NCBI GenBank assembly: GCA_963840275.1 | Contig: CAWIYK010000010.1 | Location: 372,001-436,000 of the forward strand | Reading direction: 5' to 3' | Length of the DNA stretch: 64,000 nucleotides | Source of the DNA: Actinophytocola sp963840275 | GTDB lineage: Bacteria > Actinomycetota > Actinomycetes > Mycobacteriales > Pseudonocardiaceae | Part shown: positions 60,313 to 64,000 of the stretch, piece by piece | Layout of the letters: each line of letters starts with the position of its first letter | Position numbering within the stretch: position 1 is the first letter of the stretch | Translations under genes and position numbers: made by a program | Notes under the pieces: generated by a model | What the model was told of the DNA's origin: nothing | What the model saw: only the letters and a program-made list of their open reading frames with translations | The model's database searches: none

Positions 60313-60852
60313 ATGCGCAAGATCGTGACGGGGATGGCGGTACTGGTGGTGGGCGCGTGTCTCGTCGTGCCGGGCGCGGCGGCGGCGAGTCCCGGCGACC
60401 GGCCCGACCGGACCGAGGTGCACCAGTCGGTGCGCGGCACGGGCGGCGCGGTGTCCCGGCTGCCCAACGAGTACAACGGCGACTACCTCAAGTTCGCGTT
60501 CGACGCGCGGCTCGACGTCGTGCTCGGGGCGGCGCCGGAGTACGGCGGCACGTTCCATGTGTGGCACTACCGCAAGGACGGCACGGTCGGCGCCGAGTTC
60601 GCCGGGGAGGTCACGTGCCTGCTGGCCTCCGCCGACCAGGCCACGCTGACCGGCACCATCACCGACACGGTCGTCGGCGACAGCCGGGACGGCATGCAGG
60701 CCGACTTCAGCGTCGTCGGCAACGGCCGGCGCCCGAGGGTCGGCTTCGGGGGCGAGGCGTGGGGCGACGAGAAGGGAAACCCCTGCTACGCGCCCGCGCC
60801 GTACTTCGCCGTGGAGGACGGCGGCTACCGAGTGCGTGCCGACGGCCTGTGA
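60313..60852 (+). CDS. Secreted protein of unknown function
   Basis: The 179-residue precursor has signal peptide MRKIVTGMAVLVVGACLVVP with probable cleavage after AAAA. The mature part is beta-rich and contains AFDARLDVVLGAAPEYGGTF, FAGEVTCLLASADQATLTGT and VGFGGEAWGDEKGNPCYAPA. It has two mature cysteines that may form a disulfide. I do not recognise a named family; many actinomycetes have secreted proteins of this pattern. AGCGAGGAGCACG precedes the ATG. Confidence 0.75.
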   Translation: MRKIVTGMAVLVVGACLVVPGAAAASPGDRPDRTEVHQSVRGTGGAVSRLPNEYNGDYLKFAFDARLDVVLGAAPEYGGTFHVWHYRKDGTVGAEFAGEVTCLLASADQATLTGTITDTVVGDSRDGMQADFSVVGNGRRPRVGFGGEAWGDEKGNPCYAPAPYFAVEDGGYRVRADGL

Positions 60853-60854
60853 AA

Positions 60855-60881
60855 TAGAATCTTGTTCTAGAAGAATGTTCT
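60855..60881 (+). promoter_or_regulatory. Tandem palindromic operator before the SDR/TetR pair
   Basis: AGAA-TCTTG-TTCT (60856-60868) and AGAA-GAATG-TTCT (60869-60881) are two abutting inverted repeats with identical arms and five-base spacers. It is probably the binding site of the TetR protein encoded two genes on. Confidence 0.7.
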
Positions 60882-60897
60882 GGTTACGCTCCCTGTC

Positions 60898-61668
60898 ATG
60901 CAGACAGTGGTGGTGACCGGCGGCAACCGGGGGATCGGCTACGCGGTGTGCGAGTCGTTGCGGGACAAGGGTTTCCGGGTGGTGGCGGTGACCAGGAACG
61001 ACGGCGCGCCGGCCGGTGTCGAGGTGGTGCGCGGCGACCTGTCGTCGCGACGCACGGTCGCCGCCACCGCCGACGCGCTCCGTGCGGCCTGCCCGGTGAT
61101 CGACGTGCTGGTGCACAACGCGGGCGTGTGGCCGACCCGTCTGGTACGCAACGAGGACGGGATCGAGGAGTCGTTCGCCGTCAACCACCTCGCGCCGTTC
61201 CAGCTGAACCTGGCGCTCGAGGGCCGGCTGCGGCGGGTCGTGCAGGTGAGCGCCGGCCTGTACGTGAAAGGCCGCGTCGACCTCGGGCGCACCCCGTACG
61301 GCGCGGACTTCCACCGGATGCGCACCTACTGCGACACGAAACGCGCGAACCTGATGCTCGTGCCGCTGTTCGCGCGGCGCTGGCAGGATGCGGGCGTGAC
61401 CATCGACGCTGTCCACCCCGGCGTGATCCGCACCCGGCTCGGCGACCCCGGTGGCGCGCTGGGGCTGGTGCTGCGCGCGGTGAAGCGGACGTGGGCGACG
61501 CCGGCGGCGGGCGCCGCGCCGGTCGTGCGGCTGGTCGAGGAGACCGGCACCGGGCGCTACCTCGACGTGGCCGAGGAGAAGCCGGTCGACCTCGATCCGG
61601 TGCTCGCCGAGGAACTGTGGGCGCAGGCGGAGGAGCTGACCGGTGCCGGTCAAGCAACGCCGAGGTGA
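60898..61668 (+). CDS. Short-chain dehydrogenase/reductase
   Basis: The 256-residue oxidoreductase has the cofactor motif TGGNRGIG (about 7-14), HNAG (about 77-80), and active-site YCDTKRAN, a YxxxK variant with a serine upstream in VQVSAG. Substrate unknown; NADPH preference is likely from the N-R after the glycine motif (inference). It overlaps the TetR gene by 26 bases, so both are regulated together by the operator upstream. Confidence 0.88.
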   Translation: MQTVVVTGGNRGIGYAVCESLRDKGFRVVAVTRNDGAPAGVEVVRGDLSSRRTVAATADALRAACPVIDVLVHNAGVWPTRLVRNEDGIEESFAVNHLAPFQLNLALEGRLRRVVQVSAGLYVKGRVDLGRTPYGADFHRMRTYCDTKRANLMLVPLFARRWQDAGVTIDAVHPGVIRTRLGDPGGALGLVLRAVKRTWATPAAGAAPVVRLVEETGTGRYLDVAEEKPVDLDPVLAEELWAQAEELTGAGQATPR

Positions 61669-62236
61669 GGAGACCACCCGCCGTCTGCTGGACGCGGCGT
61701 TGACCGTGCACGCCGAAGGCGGTCAGGACGGCTTCACGGTGCAGGCGGTGGTGGCCGAGAGCGGTGTGAGCCTCGGCAGTCTGTACCACCACTTCGGCAG
61801 CTTCGACGGCCTGGCGGCGGCGCTGTACGCGCGGTGCATGGCCGAACTGCTCGACACGATCGTGGCGGCGCTGACCAGGGCGCGGACCGCGCGGGGTGGC
61901 GTGCGCGCGGTGGTGACCGCCTACCTCGGCTTCACGGCCGACGAGCCCGCCTGCGCGCGGTTCATCCACGCCTCCGCGTACGCCGGCTACCTCCCGGCCC
62001 ACGCGGAGAAGATCGCGGCGGTGAAGGCGCCCCGGCTGGCACGGATGGGGGCATGGCTGGCGCCGCACGTGGCCGCGGGCGCGATCGTCGCCCTGCCGGA
62101 CCCACTCACGGAGATGCTCCTGATCGGCCCGGTGGCGGAGGTGTCCCGCAGATGGCTGAACGGCGCGGCCGTGGACCTCGCCGAGGCGCGACGCGTACTC
62201 CCGGACCGCGTGTGGGCGGCTTTGCGCGCCGACTGA
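61643..62236 (+). CDS. TetR family regulator of the SDR gene
   Basis: The 197-residue protein has the N-terminal HTH TRRLLDAALTVHAEGGQDGF and VVAESGVSLGSLYHHFGSFD (about 13-52), followed by a helical ligand-binding domain. GTG 61643 lies inside the SDR gene. It converges with the next TetR gene, only nine bases apart. Likely autorepressor through the tandem palindrome at 60855. Confidence 0.9.
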   Translation: MPVKQRRGEETTRRLLDAALTVHAEGGQDGFTVQAVVAESGVSLGSLYHHFGSFDGLAAALYARCMAELLDTIVAALTRARTARGGVRAVVTAYLGFTADEPACARFIHASAYAGYLPAHAEKIAAVKAPRLARMGAWLAPHVAAGAIVALPDPLTEMLLIGPVAEVSRRWLNGAAVDLAEARRVLPDRVWAALRAD

Positions 62237-62245
62237 TCCGGGGAG

Positions 62246-62860
62246 TCATCGCGATGGCACGTAGATGCCGGCCTGTGCCGCTGCGGCGACCGCTGCCGCC
62301 GACTGCCGCGCGATGACGTCGTCCAGCGGCTCGCCGGCGATCACGTGCCGGAAGTACACCGGCGCGACCACGGCGCGTACCACCGCCCCCGCGTCCGTCT
62401 CGGCCGGCACGTCCCCGCGCTCGATCGCGCGCGCCACGATCACCGCGGACCGCCGATGTCGGTCCGCGTAGGTGGCGTGCAGTGCCGACGCCGCGCGCGC
62501 CGACTGGAACGACGCCGCGATGAACGCCATCGACGACGGGCCGAGCACCGGGTCCGCGAACACCCTCAGCACCTCCCGCGCCAGCTCGAGCAGATCCTGT
62601 TCGAACGAGCCGGTGTCGGCCGGCTGCCAGTCGTCCTCGTCGGTCATCGCCAGCGCGTCCACGATCAACCCGTCCACGCCGCCCCACCTGCGGTACACGG
62701 TCGTCCTGTGCACCCCCGACCTGCTCGCCACCGCCTCGACCGTCAGCCCCGCGTAGCCGTGTTCGGCCAGCTCGGCCTGCGTCGCGTCCCGCACGGCGAC
62801 CCGCGTGCGCGCGGTGCGGCCGCCGGGCCGGGAAGTCGGTTGCGTCGTGCCGTCGTCCAT
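62246..62860 (-). CDS. TetR family regulator divergent from the ABC-F gene
   Basis: The 204-residue protein has HTH motif AVRDATQAELAEHGYAGLTV and ASRSGVHRTTVYRRWGGVDG (about 22-63), and a C-terminal domain of the TetR_C class ending AAAQAGIYVPSR. It probably binds the palindrome at 62871 in the divergent interval and controls the ABC-F protein. Confidence 0.9.
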   Translation of the reverse strand: MDDGTTQPTSRPGGRTARTRVAVRDATQAELAEHGYAGLTVEAVASRSGVHRTTVYRRWGGVDGLIVDALAMTDEDDWQPADTGSFEQDLLELAREVLRVFADPVLGPSSMAFIAASFQSARAASALHATYADRHRRSAVIVARAIERGDVPAETDAGAVVRAVVAPVYFRHVIAGEPLDDVIARQSAAAVAAAAQAGIYVPSR

Positions 62861-62870
62861 GGCACCATAC

Positions 62871-62892
62871 TAATGCAACTGTTGTCGCGTTA
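62871..62892. promoter_or_regulatory. Palindromic operator between TetR and ABC-F genes
   Basis: TAATGCAAC (62871-62879) and GTCGCGTTA (62884-62892) are inverted, with seven of nine pairs matching around TGTT. It lies 11 bases upstream of the TetR start. Confidence 0.6.
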
Positions 62893-62903
62893 AGGAAGTC
62901 GCC

Positions 62904-62955
62904 ATGGAGTCCTGAGGCCTACCCGAGTCACCCGACCCCGGCATGCCTTCAGGAG
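62904..62955 (+). promoter_or_regulatory. Possible translational attenuator of the ABC-F gene
   Basis: A three-codon leader (ATG GAG TCC TGA, 62904-62915) overlaps CCTGAGGC (62911-62918), which can pair with GCCTTCAGG (62945-62953) with one bulge. The 3' arm covers the AGG of the AGGAG ribosome site (62951-62955) of the TTG start at 62962. Leader ribosomes could open or close this hairpin. Confidence 0.4.
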
Positions 62956-62961
62956 CTCTCC

Positions 62962-64000
<1,039 letters not shown>

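Overview
The window is GC-rich (about 70% or more) chromosomal DNA from an actinomycete. Gene content and order fit the family Pseudonocardiaceae (Lentzea/Saccharothrix/Amycolatopsis-like). This placement is inferred from mycothiol-dependent enzymes, a PASTA-domain kinase, and two core blocks ordered as in Mycobacterium and relatives: lppM - metF - prenyl synthase - Rv2175c-like - pknL - aroG, and recA - recX - gluABCD - miaB - Rv2732c-like - miaA - dapF - hflX - lexA - nrdR - nrdJ. No tRNA, rRNA, CRISPR array or intact transposase was seen. Many genes appear leaderless, with a TANNNT -10 hexamer ending about 7 bases before the start codon.

Layout. 1-2.5 kb: edge of an NTP-binding regulator, a broken truncated-haemoglobin gene, then aroG, followed by an almost unbroken 103-base palindrome. 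2.5-8.2 kb: WS/DGAT acyltransferase, PknL-type kinase, its probable DNA-binding substrate, and an unfamiliar three-gene operon (tryptophan-repeat protein, small hydrophobic protein, MauE/DoxX-like membrane protein). 8.3-13.4 kb: carotenoid operon (prenyl synthase, crtI, a lipoprotein, crtB). 13.4-20.3 kb: metF, LppM-like lipoprotein, a DUF885 metallopeptidase, GNAT and YbaK proteins, then a DNA-damage-type block (HEPN protein, mycothiol-dependent isomerase, VOC protein). 20.3-27 kb: a stand-alone Clp-N protein divergent from a MerR-like protein, and a large Lhr helicase. 27-31.2 kb: two tandem membrane-anchored Hsp70-like proteins. 31.2-33.4 kb: DUF3046, recA, recX. 33.4-35 kb: largely non-coding, with a degenerate repeat tract. 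35-38.5 kb: sdhCAB. 39-42.4 kb: glutamate ABC transporter. 42.6-57.1 kb: the miaB to nrdJ core block. 57.2-64 kb: accessory genes (LysR/MFS pair, SRPBCC, secreted protein, SDR/TetR pair, TetR/ABC-F pair).

The main regulatory theme is DNA damage and replication. Perfect or near-perfect LexA boxes (GAAC-N4-GTTC) and RecA-NDp/PafBC-type promoters (TTGTCGGTG-N8-TANNNT) lie in front of recA, lexA/LysM protein and the HEPN gene; the VOC gene has the PafBC-type motif alone. DnaA-box sequences (TTGTCCACA) are paired upstream of recA and clustered upstream of nrdR. A 174-base element occurs twice between genes (after sdhB and after the Rv2732c-like gene). It carries two spaced DnaA boxes flanked by two outward-facing RecA-NDp-like promoters, with no gene attached, and is the most unusual structure here. 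Three decayed genes (globin, methyltransferase, TetR tail), a 13-base minisatellite and partial duplications show local rearrangement.
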